In this document: in pieces, positions 8,003 through 17,572 of the stretch | Numbering within the stretch: the stretch's first letter is position 1 | Layout: the number at the start of each line of letters is the position of its first letter | Assembly: GCA_009859145.1 (NCBI GenBank) | Contig: VRVR01000024.1 | Span: 1 to 64,000, forward strand | Source: Andalucia godoyi | Lineage: Eukaryota > Discoba > Jakobea > Jakobida > Andaluciidae | Direction of reading: 5' to 3' | DNA: 64,000 bases | Notes under the pieces: model-generated | The model's database searches: none | Seen by the model: only the letters and a program-made list of their open reading frames with translations | Told to the model about the DNA's origin: nothing | Program-made: the position numbers and the translations under genes

Positions 8003-11000
8003 ATGGAGCAGCTCTCGAAGAAAAAGCCGCTGATCACTGAACTCCTCGGCCAACTTTCTCCAGAGAACCTTGCGGAACTCCAAACAAGCTTCGATGCGTT
8101 TGCGCACGACGGAAAGGTATGCTTAGCCCATTTCGTTGCAGTTGCGAGAAGGGTGCTTCGGCATCCGGAAGCTGTGTCGTCATCGGTGGACAGGGACAAT
8201 CTGAACAACATGGTGGACTTGTTCGAGCAGATCGACATCGACAAGGATGAACATATTTCCTGGTCTGATTTCGCCGGTACCGTGATCAAGAACACGTCAT
8301 TCTCAGAGTTTGCACTTCCAGAGTATGACTCCAAGGGTCATCATACCTTTGGCCTGCCCTTCTCAGACATGTTCCGGAAGCACTCTGAAGACCAACATTT
8401 GGAGAGAATGGCTCTTTGCGACACTTCGAAACGGCTGCTCGGGATGGAGAAGAACGGAAACTGGTGTGTCCTAGACGCAAATTCGTGTGAGGTACTTCGA
8501 CGGTACGCGGAGACCACAAAAACCTCTGTTCTGGCAGGCTGCTGGATAGCAGACCAAGACCTTTTTGTAGTTGCTCGCAACGACAGGAAGACGCATGTCT
8601 TCCATAGTGCAACTTGGGAGCTTGTACAGGAAATTATGACAAGTCATCCGATTTTGAGTCTATCTTATACATCAACTCTTGGTCGATGCTTTGCAGGAGA
8701 CATGGAAGGAAATCTGCTGTGCTGGGATGCGGGAAAACGTAGCAGTCACTTTGAGGACACATTCACGAATGCCCACAACAGCTACATTCTGGATAACCAG
8801 TACATTCAGGACCTTGGGCTCCTGGTGTCCTGTTCTTCGGACAGAACAGTGAAGTTCTGGAGTCTCAAAGACAACACCTGCAGAGGTCTCCGCAAGGGAC
8901 ACACGGCTGGGGTCCATCGCATCGCGTATTCCAGCCATTTTCGCTTGGTGGCCACCGCGGGAGCCGGGAGGGAAATCATTCTGTGGAACACCTTTTCCGA
9001 ATTTCCTGTAAGCAAACTTGTCAAGCACGAAACGACCATCGTTGGGCTGCAGTGCGCCGCGGACTCTCCGCAGCTGCTTAGTGTTGATGCTTCCGGTTTG
9101 GTGTGCATCTGGGATCTTCGCACATTCGGGTGCAGCCAGTCGTGGCGGACGGACGTGTATCCTGTGGTGGATACCATGCTGAATTCTGCGACTGGAAGGC
9201 TATATATTGCAGGGAACTCTGTTGCATATTTTGATCGAAAATCAATTGAGAATGTAGAAAGGTTTGAACGAGCGTTCTCCAGCATGACAATCAGCTCGAT
9301 CAACAAACTCATTTTTGCAAGTGCCGGTCGAAAACTGTATTCTTGGAGGACGGACAACGGCGAATTGCAACAACTGTTCTCTGGTATCGGGTCGTGCGAC
9401 GTTACTTGTTTGCTGCCTGTCAAGAACGAGGAACACCTTCTAATCGGCGACATGGAGGGGGCAGTCTGGGTGTACACGATGTCGAACGGTAAGAACGTGA
9501 AGAAAATTAATGTGTTCTCGGATTCGGTGGATCGAATGTACCTTATCCACAAAAGACCGCGACAAGATGTCAGAGAACTCGGAAAAGACGATCGATCAGT
9601 GCAAGAAGAGCAGGGAAAGTATGCGCTTGCCATCGGAACTTCCGGATTATGCAAAGTCTTTTGTTACGAGGGCGAAGGGAGCTCCAATGTTCAATGGAAC
9701 GCAGTGCAGTTAATGACCGAGGTGCGCACGTCGCAGGAGCGGCGAGGATCACCTCTGGGCAGCGGCATCGACCGAAGACGGTCTGTCGCCGCATTGCAAC
9801 AAAGCAGCATACTACGAAAACCATCGACAACACGGTCCCTTCCAGTGAGAGCACCCAAGCACATGCACGCCCTTTCTGAACCGATTTTGTCGGAGTCGAC
9901 AGAAACAACGTACACCGTCGAGGCATATGTGAAATCTTTGGATTTTTCCGTCAAGCATGCGGTATCTGCTGACATGGGTTTGTGCGTCTTTGCAGTGAAT
10001 GAAACTGTCTGTTGTGTTGACATCGATGAAGGAGAACTGAGGTCATGGTGCAAACTTCCGCACCCGGTGTCTTCGCTGTGCTTCCTCGAATCGCTGCAGA
10101 CTTGCGTTGCATTTTGCTCTGACGAAGGAAACACCTACCTGGAAGTGCTGCAGCTCCCGGTTTGCAGACATCTCATGTCAATCATTGCTACAGGCATGGG
10201 AACCGTCAAACATTCCTTTTATTCAGACAGTCGGTACAAACTACATACCATTAACGACGAGGGATGCCTCAGCACATGGGACGCATTCGGAATGTGCAAA
10301 GCCTTCAATTCGCAGCTCCAGAGGTTTCTTTCATCAGCAGAGCAGCAGAAGAACAACAGACAGCTCTACCAAAATCGCTATGTGGCAGAACTCAAAGGAA
10401 TTCGAGGAGGTCTGAATGCCATCAAATTCGCGTATGATTTAGAACAAGGAGTTGTCGTTGCGTTGAAGTTCTTCGCAGAGGAGGACGAATTTCGGTGCGA
10501 AAAGTCGATTCTTGAAGCAGTCAAATCTCCATTTGTCATCCGGATGCTCCACAGCTTTTCAGACCCACAAAAAGAAGAATTTTGCATATCTATGGAAAAG
10601 GCTGATCGCTCGTTGCACGACATGATCAGAACCAGTTCTGGATTGTCACACGAACAAGAGCAGCAAGTCAGTGTCCAGATTGCGACAGGGCTGAAAGACC
10701 TTCATCGGCAGGGATTCATCTCATCGGATATGAAGCCAAAAAATGTAATGATCTTCGGGAACAATTTCAAGATCATAGACCTTGACAACGGAAGACTCAT
10801 CGACAGCGTGATGCCGATTAAGTACACTCCGAACTACTGTCCCCCCGAGATGGCAAAACTGAAACTGAAAAGGATCCCGAGCTTCAAAGCATCAAGAACC
10901 TTTGATTCGTGGGGTTACGGGATGACGCTGTACGAAACCCTGGCGCGGATGCCGTACTTTGATGGTGGAGAACTGACCATGGACGAAGACGAGATTCTCG

Positions 11001-12229
11001 AGTTCTTGGCCGCGGAACACCCGACATCATCTCTGAGAATTTCCGAGTCCAAAATCCGCAATTCAGTGTTTAGGGAAATCATTTCAAAATGCTTGCAATT
11101 TGACCCGGAGAAAAGATGGGACATGGATCAAGTGCTCGAATGTCTAGATCTCCAAGGATTGACAAAATTCGCGTCCCCGGCTCTTCCAAAAGTCTCATTT
11201 GAGAGGGTCTCGGGAATTCCAAAATTCCAGCCATTTTCAATGAGGACAGACGTCGTGGATATTGTTCAAACCATGGGGAAACTGGACCATAATCTGGACA
11301 AGGTGGCGTGGTTTTCCAGTCCGTCAGTCATTCTCGGATCCGTGTTTGACAACTCAAAGACCACCAGAGGTGCGCAGCTCTATGCAGTGAATTACGTCAA
11401 TGGCGATGTTGTGGGAACTTTGCCACGGCTTTCGACCCTCGAAGGAGCCCCGGCAGAAGATTGCGCGCTTCCACTGAATTCGGAAGATAATGACGGCAAA
11501 CAATCCGACAAAAAGTCCAGCAACCCGCAGAAAAAACAGTCTGCATCCTTGTCTCCCCTCAAGAAACTGAAGCTGATGCGCTCGGGAGGAAATGCGAAAA
11601 GGCCTACACGCGCCGTGTCTGATGCAAGCATATGCGACACTGAGGAACAGCCGTGGTATTTCCCAGAGTGTGGTGCACACGCATCAAAACCTCAGGACCA
11701 AATGCAATCGCTTGCACAGCATATTTCTGTGTTGCATACATCGCCGACGAAACACTTCTCAAGTGGAACGCCCTCGCAGTATCAGACTCCCCCAAGACAA
11801 CAACAGCTTCACGGAAACGAGACTGAAGACGTCGCTCATTTCGGCACTCCCTCCAGGCTTCGTGAAGTAAGCCTTTCGACTGCTGCATCGCCGGTATTCG
11901 AAGAATGGAAACGGCTCGGTGGTGTGGAAATCGCAAAAGCAAGTCGACAGCTCAAATTCGACAAAAAATCGTCGCTTTCCTCATCGATTCAGGCACTGAA
12001 AATGCACATCACAAAGGAAGAGCGAATTCAGTTAAAAGCCACGGAACTGGACAAGTCGCTGCGAGGGGTTGGAACGGTGGCATCGCCATCCTCAAGACAA
12101 GCCTTTTCCAAACTAGGAAACGACAAGAGGTCCGTGGACATAGGATTTCTATTGCAAACGCCGAGGATAGGATGCAGCGTAAGCACACAGGAGACCGCCA
12201 GCGACAATGGTAGCGAGACACACGACTAA
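8003..12229 (+). CDS. EF-hand / WD40 / protein-kinase-like fusion protein
   Basis: This 1408-residue protein starts with a helical region carrying one good EF-hand loop (DIDKDEHISWSDF, about 78-90). A long beta-propeller region (about 110-780) follows, with WD40 endings such as VKFWSL, IILWNTF and VCIWDL. A kinase-like domain (about 795-1060) comes next, then a Ser/Pro/Lys-rich disordered tail. In the kinase domain VALK supplies K822, and the catalytic loop reads SSDMKPKN (D909, K911, N914 kept, HR replaced by SS). The DFG motif reads DLD (D926 kept), the Gly-rich loop is not recognisable and APE is PPE. EF-hand plus WD40 resembles WDR49/WDR64-type proteins, but the kinase fusion is unfamiliar to me. 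It may be an atypical kinase or a pseudokinase. Confidence 0.85.
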   Translation: MEQLSKKKPLITELLGQLSPENLAELQTSFDAFAHDGKVCLAHFVAVARRVLRHPEAVSSSVDRDNLNNMVDLFEQIDIDKDEHISWSDFAGTVIKNTSFSEFALPEYDSKGHHTFGLPFSDMFRKHSEDQHLERMALCDTSKRLLGMEKNGNWCVLDANSCEVLRRYAETTKTSVLAGCWIADQDLFVVARNDRKTHVFHSATWELVQEIMTSHPILSLSYTSTLGRCFAGDMEGNLLCWDAGKRSSHFEDTFTNAHNSYILDNQYIQDLGLLVSCSSDRTVKFWSLKDNTCRGLRKGHTAGVHRIAYSSHFRLVATAGAGREIILWNTFSEFPVSKLVKHETTIVGLQCAADSPQLLSVDASGLVCIWDLRTFGCSQSWRTDVYPVVDTMLNSATGRLYIAGNSVAYFDRKSIENVERFERAFSSMTISSINKLIFASAGRKLYSWRTDNGELQQLFSGIGSCDVTCLLPVKNEEHLLIGDMEGAVWVYTMSNGKNVKKINVFSDSVDRMYLIHKRPRQDVRELGKDDRSVQEEQGKYALAIGTSGLCKVFCYEGEGSSNVQWNAVQLMTEVRTSQERRGSPLGSGIDRRRSVAALQQSSILRKPSTTRSLPVRAPKHMHALSEPILSESTETTYTVEAYVKSLDFSVKHAVSADMGLCVFAVNETVCCVDIDEGELRSWCKLPHPVSSLCFLESLQTCVAFCSDEGNTYLEVLQLPVCRHLMSIIATGMGTVKHSFYSDSRYKLHTINDEGCLSTWDAFGMCKAFNSQLQRFLSSAEQQKNNRQLYQNRYVAELKGIRGGLNAIKFAYDLEQGVVVALKFFAEEDEFRCEKSILEAVKSPFVIRMLHSFSDPQKEEFCISMEKADRSLHDMIRTSSGLSHEQEQQVSVQIATGLKDLHRQGFISSDMKPKNVMIFGNNFKIIDLDNGRLIDSVMPIKYTPNYCPPEMAKLKLKRIPSFKASRTFDSWGYGMTLYETLARMPYFDGGELTMDEDEILEFLAAEHPTSSLRISESKIRNSVFREIISKCLQFDPEKRWDMDQVLECLDLQGLTKFASPALPKVSFERVSGIPKFQPFSMRTDVVDIVQTMGKLDHNLDKVAWFSSPSVILGSVFDNSKTTRGAQLYAVNYVNGDVVGTLPRLSTLEGAPAEDCALPLNSEDNDGKQSDKKSSNPQKKQSASLSPLKKLKLMRSGGNAKRPTRAVSDASICDTEEQPWYFPECGAHASKPQDQMQSLAQHISVLHTSPTKHFSSGTPSQYQTPPRQQQLHGNETEDVAHFGTPSRLREVSLSTAASPVFEEWKRLGGVEIAKASRQLKFDKKSSLSSSIQALKMHITKEERIQLKATELDKSLRGVGTVASPSSRQAFSKLGNDKRSVDIGFLLQTPRIGCSVSTQETASDNGSETHD

Positions 12230-12248
12230 CAAAATTCCCGCCGCTGCT

Positions 12249-13802
12249 TCAAGATGGTGATGAACCAGTATGCAGATTCGCAGATAGTTCCTTCTTGTTC
12301 ACTTTTCCCATGGTATTCCGTGGAATCGCCGTCATCACTCGCCATTCTGTGGGGACTTTGTATTTAGCCAGCCTTTCCACCGCCCAGCGCTTCAATGACG
12401 CCAGGCGAAAACCATCGGCAGACTTTGCAGGAACAATAATTGCCGCAATCTTTTGGCCATAGGCAGGGTCCTCCATTCCGACCACCGCACACTCCTGCAG
12501 GTGCCCGGATTCCAGTAAACAGTTCTCGATCTCAAGTGCACTAATCTTATATCCACCAACTTTCAGTATATCTACAGAAGCCCTTCCCAAAATCTTGAAT
12601 ACATTGCTCGCATCCCGCACAGACACATCTCCAGTGATAAACCAGTTTCCGGGTGCAAAACTTGCGCGCGTTGCCTCTGAGTTCCTCCAATACCCGTCAA
12701 AAACCGAGGGGCCCTTCACAAGAAGCTGTCCAGGAGTCCCAGAAGGGACATCTGAAAAGTTTTCATCTACGATTCGGCAGTCGACGGTGGGAAGAGGATG
12801 ACCAACCGTGCCTGGAAGCCGCTGGCCATTGTAAGGGTTTGACAGCGCCATGCCGAGCTCCGTCATGCCGTACCGTTCCAAGAGAATGTGCCCAGAGATC
12901 CTTTCCCACTCGTGCAGAACCGTCTCTGGCAATGCCGCAGATCCGGATATCATCAAACGCAGACGCCTCAATGCCGCGCTCGCAAGTTTCTGCTCATGTT
13001 CAGCCATGTGCTTCCATTCTTCGATAAGCTTGACGTACATCGTTGGAACGCCCATGAAGACAGAAAAGGGATGCAGGCCGTCAACGAGTGTCTTCCAGAC
13101 TCGCTTTGCATGAAAAGTTTCGTCGAAAACAACGTGTGCCCCGTTCCACAGCGGACACGTCAGCGCATTGACGATGCCATGCACATGATGCAGCGGCAGT
13201 GTGTGTAAGGTAACGTCTTCTGCGATCCATTCCCATGCCGTGCTCAAGATACGACATTGAGTTTCAAGATTCCTGTGTGTCGTCACCACTCCTTTTGGCT
13301 TGCCGGTCGTCCCTGAAGTGTATATGATCATGCACGGATCCTCCGCAGAGAGCGCAGGGAGTCGCTGCTCGATGTGCTGGTGCCTCAACGAATGCTCTGG
13401 AATGCGTGCATGCTGCTCGATCTGCAGGAAATCCCGACTACACGCTGCAGCGACACCTCTCGCGTTTGACTCCATCCAGGAACCTCCAACAACGATTGCT
13501 GCATCCGCATTTCGTATAACATGCTCCATTTCTGATTTGGGATGGGACGTTGACAGTGGCACAGCGATGGCGCCGAGCATCCAAACAGCCCATTGTGCTA
13601 CGACATACTCGTAAGACGAAGGGACTCCGAATGCAATGCGCTCTCCTTTCAACGAATGAGAAGGTCCAATGTTGGACTTGAGCTTTAGCGCGAAAGATGC
13701 CGCATCCTTCAAAAGATCGCCATAGGAAAACACTCTCGCGTCTTGAACATGTGAAATTGCGATCCTGTGGAGGTTCTTTGCTGCATTTACAAACAGAGAC
13801 AT
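12249..13802 (-). CDS. ACSF3: ACSF3-like malonyl-CoA/acyl-CoA synthetase
   Basis: The 517-residue protein is a full AMP-binding (ANL) enzyme. The phosphate loop is YTSGTTGKPKG (161-171). The following LPLHHVHGIVNALTCPLWNGA stretch and the FMGVPTMYVKL segment are characteristic of ACSF3-type malonyl-CoA synthetases. The C-terminal subdomain ends with the catalytic-lysine context NTMGKVNKKEL. ACSF3 activates malonate (or methylmalonate) to the CoA thioester, typically in mitochondria for lipoate and fatty-acid synthesis. Here the N-terminus starts almost at the enzyme domain with no clear presequence, so the compartment is uncertain. It is encoded tail-to-tail with the EF-hand/WD40/kinase gene, with 19 bp between the two stop codons. 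Confidence 0.88.
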   Translation of the reverse strand: MSLFVNAAKNLHRIAISHVQDARVFSYGDLLKDAASFALKLKSNIGPSHSLKGERIAFGVPSSYEYVVAQWAVWMLGAIAVPLSTSHPKSEMEHVIRNADAAIVVGGSWMESNARGVAAACSRDFLQIEQHARIPEHSLRHQHIEQRLPALSAEDPCMIIYTSGTTGKPKGVVTTHRNLETQCRILSTAWEWIAEDVTLHTLPLHHVHGIVNALTCPLWNGAHVVFDETFHAKRVWKTLVDGLHPFSVFMGVPTMYVKLIEEWKHMAEHEQKLASAALRRLRLMISGSAALPETVLHEWERISGHILLERYGMTELGMALSNPYNGQRLPGTVGHPLPTVDCRIVDENFSDVPSGTPGQLLVKGPSVFDGYWRNSEATRASFAPGNWFITGDVSVRDASNVFKILGRASVDILKVGGYKISALEIENCLLESGHLQECAVVGMEDPAYGQKIAAIIVPAKSADGFRLASLKRWAVERLAKYKVPTEWRVMTAIPRNTMGKVNKKELSANLHTGSSPS

Positions 13803-13929
13803 TTATTTATTAATACGATCTCTTAAACGACGGGAAGGGAAAAAACACGCAAAAAGCTAGCAGCCAAAAGAAGCACGCTAGAAGAAAAAGAATTGCATGC
13901 ACAAATGCAGCATCATGTACAGGCGTTTG

Positions 13930-15165
13930 TCAACGCCGTCCAGACTTGCTGAAGCTCTCTCGGAAACGGCGGTACTCTTCCGCAAATTCGTCGCTGCAGA
14001 CAAGAACCTTGGCATCGACATTCGCATCCGCGTTCTCATTTTCCTTATTCGCCGTTTCCGACACCTGAAGGGGAAGGTCAACGGATCCGGGGATGATGAC
14101 GGACGGCGACACGCTTGTTTCCCTTTGCAAATACACATCGCCATCCATGTTGTACGGGGTGATCATCACTCTGTGGATGGTGAACTTGCAAAACTCCCAA
14201 TTTGCTGCGCCTGCCCACGATGCAAACCAATTTCCAATGACGAGACGGGCACTGACAGGAGACACCAACGTTGTGGATCGAATGAGAACGCCGTCCGCAT
14301 AAAATTTGCAATCCTGGCCCAGCAACACGTACCACTTTCCATCGGATTTTTTGACAAGCGGCAAACTCTGATACTGAGGGAACACGCCAGCAACTGCAAT
14401 CCGATGATATCCATTTGCCATAGCAACCTGGTTGTCGGTAACGCCCGTCAAGACTTGCGACTTGTTGCGCCATTCCCACGCAAAGCGATGGTATCGCCCA
14501 TCCAAGAGCGCGTTGGGGAAAGCGCCAACCTTGATGTCGTATTCAATCTCGGAAAGCCAAGTATTGAAATTTGCCTCTCCATACGCCCCGGAAACTCCAA
14601 TTTCTGGAGCATCAATTTCAGAATTCACTGTCGAGTAGTATCCCCCAGCACTCCCCTGCTTCTTCGACGGCTGATACTGCAAGTCATTCGGATTGATTTG
14701 AGTTCCCCCCGAGTCACCGGACTTTGCATTATGGGACTCATAATGGAAGGTCCATGCCGAAAACACGGTTCCACTGGGCGCCTTTCCCTGCTGAACGGTG
14801 CGTCCATTCCAAGGATTCCAAATCCTGCAGTCCACCTCGTAGCGCCCAGAGGAGAAGGAGTCCTTGGTCACCATGCAGGAACCGACGCGAGACACCGGTA
14901 CGTTTCTCGATCCGTTCTGATTGACTCCCGGAAGCGCCGGGCGAATCGGAGTGCTGGACACCAGATCTCCGTGGCCCCAAAGCGCACAGACATTCTTCTT
15001 GCCAACCTTGGTGCCATCCCACAGCACAACATCATCCTGCTCAAGCATGATATACTCGGGAATGCAGCCATTGTTGTTTGCACCCCACTGCCAATTGTAC
15101 CCAATCCATCGGTTCTTGTTGATTCCCTTCGAGAAGTCGTCGTCAAATCCGGTTACAGTGGACAT
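13930..15165 (-). CDS. GH16-like glycoside hydrolase (concanavalin-A fold)
   Basis: I take the first ATG (15165), which gives 411 residues. The sequence has the spread aromatic and Gly pattern of a beta-jelly-roll glycanase. It carries SEIDAPEIG near the middle, which fits the GH16 active-site pattern E-x-D-x-x-E (nucleophile and acid/base Glu). A YHRFAWEW stretch and a late FADGVLIRST strand also match GH16 laminarinase/transglycosylase-like proteins. The substrate cannot be named. There is no hydrophobic signal peptide at the start (MSTVTGFDDDF...), which is odd for this family. The C-terminal 60 residues are acidic and probably unstructured. A 490-codon antisense frame overlaps it and is taken as a shadow. 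Confidence 0.7.
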   Translation of the reverse strand: MSTVTGFDDDFSKGINKNRWIGYNWQWGANNNGCIPEYIMLEQDDVVLWDGTKVGKKNVCALWGHGDLVSSTPIRPALPGVNQNGSRNVPVSRVGSCMVTKDSFSSGRYEVDCRIWNPWNGRTVQQGKAPSGTVFSAWTFHYESHNAKSGDSGGTQINPNDLQYQPSKKQGSAGGYYSTVNSEIDAPEIGVSGAYGEANFNTWLSEIEYDIKVGAFPNALLDGRYHRFAWEWRNKSQVLTGVTDNQVAMANGYHRIAVAGVFPQYQSLPLVKKSDGKWYVLLGQDCKFYADGVLIRSTTLVSPVSARLVIGNWFASWAGAANWEFCKFTIHRVMITPYNMDGDVYLQRETSVSPSVIIPGSVDLPLQVSETANKENENADANVDAKVLVCSDEFAEEYRRFRESFSKSGRR

Positions 15166-15952
15166 GGTGAATTTCAGTGTGTCTCTCAAAGAAGAAAGCT
15201 TCCAATTCCAGTTTTCCTTTTTGTTTCCCGTAATCCGAACAACAACGAAAGAAACGAGAACAGAAAGAAACAGAAAAACAGATCCCCGAACAAGAAAATG
15301 TATTTCAAGGATTCCGCTGCCTCTGCATCTCCATTTTCCAGGACCTCCCTGCGCAACATGATTGATTGATTTTGCAAAAATTGATCACTCACAAGTACAT
15401 GTGCGATGCTGACAATTTCCGAAATAAGTTCAATCGAAGTCATATTTTTCGCGACGCATGCGACCAAACGGCTGGTATCGACACATACGCACACATACAT
15501 ACACACACACAAACACACGCAGTCACACGCTACTACTGCCCAATCCTCCTACTACCAACAGGTCCACGCACGATCGTAGCAGACGACGTGTGTAATCCTC
15601 TCTTTTTTTTTCGCGGTCTACAAAGCTGACTTTCTGAGCGAAAACAAAATAATGAAGTAAAAATGAACAGGGAAAGCGCCGACTTGCAAGTTCTGTCGAG
15701 CTGCAAGGACTTTGAAAAAGGAACGAAAAAGAGCTCCCGTCGACCGTAGTGCTGCTTGAGTCATGCAAAGCTTTCCTTTTCGGTCCGCACTCAGATAGGC
15801 AAAAGGCCTTTTGCCGTTTTTGTTGGGTTTTTCCTTTCTCTTTTCGTTTTCTTTCTCGATTGCATTTGCAAAACGTTTTGCTTTGTTATTTAATGCGCAT
15901 CGGAACGAATCCTGCGTAGAAAAGGAGAGAAGCGTAAACTTTTCAAAAAGAG
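15166..15952. other. Divergent promoter region, GH16 / NAA60-like
   Basis: This 787-bp spacer lies between two divergent start codons and should carry both promoters. It contains a CA-rich microsatellite at about 15483-15530, a T-run at 15601-15612 and T/C-rich sequence at 15811-15860. No gene is seen. Confidence 0.5.
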
Positions 15953-16585
15953 ATGTGGTTCGACTGCGTTGTTTCCACGAGGAATTTGCAGACCTTGTAC
16001 GTGCGTATTCAGGACGGAGTCATTGTGCGAGCGCTCGTGCCGCAAGATATCGCAGCGTGGAAGGCGCTCGACGCAGAGCTGTTTCCTGTGCAGTACGAGC
16101 CTACATTCTATTTACAGTTCTTCTCAAGCGAAGAAAACAAGCACGACTACGTGGTTCTTGGAGCATTCGAAGAAGAGTCGGGCACGATGATTGGTGTTAT
16201 TTCTGCTCGCCGATCTCTGCAGCGAACTGGGCTCTTTTCTCATGCATCCAAATGCTATATCATGACGATTGGAGTGCACGCTTTGTATCGACGAAAAAGG
16301 ATTGCTCATATATTAATGCAGATTGTGCAGACGTGGTTTGAAAGGTGGACAACCTGCACGTCTGTATTTCTTCACGTGCTGTCCACGAACATGGGTGCGC
16401 TGCGTTTTTATGAAAATCTTCATTTTCGAACGGCATGTTTCAGAAAGGGGTTCTATGAAATCCAAGGACGCCCCATGGATGCGCTAGAACTCGAGAAGCC
16501 GCTGATGCCTTCGAATCCTCTGAACTGGACGAACTGGTTCATGTCTTTTCTTCCAGTGCACTGGTGTGTAGCAGAGGACTTGTAA
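15953..16585 (+). CDS. NAA60: NAA60-like N-alpha-acetyltransferase (GNAT)
   Basis: The 210-residue protein has the GNAT fold order and the NAA50/NAA60 signature features. LFPVQYEPTFY near 43-53 is equivalent to the substrate-binding FPVxY loop, and IMTIGVHALYRRKRIAHILM is the acetyl-CoA binding strand and helix. LHVLSTNMGALRFYENLHF and a YEIQG segment follow, matching NAA60. NAA60 acetylates N-termini of membrane proteins on the Golgi face, and the Trp/Phe-rich C-terminus here could serve membrane attachment. In the acetyl-CoA loop the usual Gly of (R/Q)xxGxA is Arg (RRKRIA), a notable change. NAA50 is the main alternative. Confidence 0.82.
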   Translation: MWFDCVVSTRNLQTLYVRIQDGVIVRALVPQDIAAWKALDAELFPVQYEPTFYLQFFSSEENKHDYVVLGAFEEESGTMIGVISARRSLQRTGLFSHASKCYIMTIGVHALYRRKRIAHILMQIVQTWFERWTTCTSVFLHVLSTNMGALRFYENLHFRTACFRKGFYEIQGRPMDALELEKPLMPSNPLNWTNWFMSFLPVHWCVAEDL

Positions 16586-17572
16586 CTGCATCTTGTCTGT
16601 TATTTGGTTGGTTGGTCGGTCAGCTGTCGTTTTTCAATCTCCTGCCGCCGTGTTGAAAAATTGAACCCCAACCCCCTTTCTTCGGTGGACACTGGGTTGC
16701 AGCAGAAATTCTTTCAACTGCTGCCAACATTTGTATTTTGCTTCCTTTGACGATGCCCCATTTTTCAGAATTAATGACTCCGTGAAAACCTCGCGGCAAG
16801 CACTCTCCTTGGCTTCAATTCTTGCTGCTGATTTGCTTCCGCTGTCCCGTCACTCTCAGCCAAAAGACGACGGTTGGCGGTTTTGTGTATCAGCATTCAG
16901 CATCAAACAAACAACATATTTGTTTATCATAATCGAACCCTCAAGCATCTTTTCATCAAGGACAAAGCACCCCATGGCTCCATAGAGGGGTCTTCTCAAC
17001 AAACTCAAAACCGGCCATGCCCGGAGATACCGAGAACCAAGAAGCTCGTGGTTACGATGACCCTCTGATACAGAGCAATCTGCATCGAAGAGTTGGTCTT
17101 CGCCCCCAAATAAAAGCAAACAAAAAAAACGTGGCTTGGATGTGTCTTCGGTGACAGCTGAGCCGACGACCAATTCATGTTTTGGCGAGCGGTCGAGTCG
17201 CATCAGCCAAAGGTGAGAACAAAAAGAAGTCAAGAATGGGGGTGCTCGTCTCCTGACATGCTGTGACATGCCACGCATCCCCCATCATCCACCATCCGTT
17301 GCAGCAGACCACAAGAAACCCCCCTCCACCTTCCCAACCGTTCGATCCAAAAGACGGGGACTGCGGCAGATCATTTCAAACGTGAACCACCATCCTCTTC
17401 GTTCGTTCGTTCCCCTCACCCTTCCGGTTTCTTGTCGTTGTTTTTATAAATAATTTCCTGATCATTCTGTTTCACTGTCTTCCCTATTTTCGTGTTGCTT
17501 TACTATCTGTTTGTCAGTTTGTTTATAATTGTTTTTTTTTTGTTGTTGTTGTTGTTTGTAATTCAAAAAAAC
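16586..17572. other. Spacer upstream of the EFHC/Rib72-like gene
   Basis: No gene is supported in these 987 bp. An AT-rich stretch at 17445-17470 and a T-run with GTT repeats at 17529-17560 precede the start codon, a pattern seen before many genes here. Confidence 0.5.

Noticed and set aside
13897-15369. 490-codon open frame on the plus strand antisense to the GH16-like gene
   Set aside because: It has no domain, its composition (His/Arg/Ile-rich) fits a mirrored coding strand, and the minus-strand frame shows the GH16 active-site pattern.
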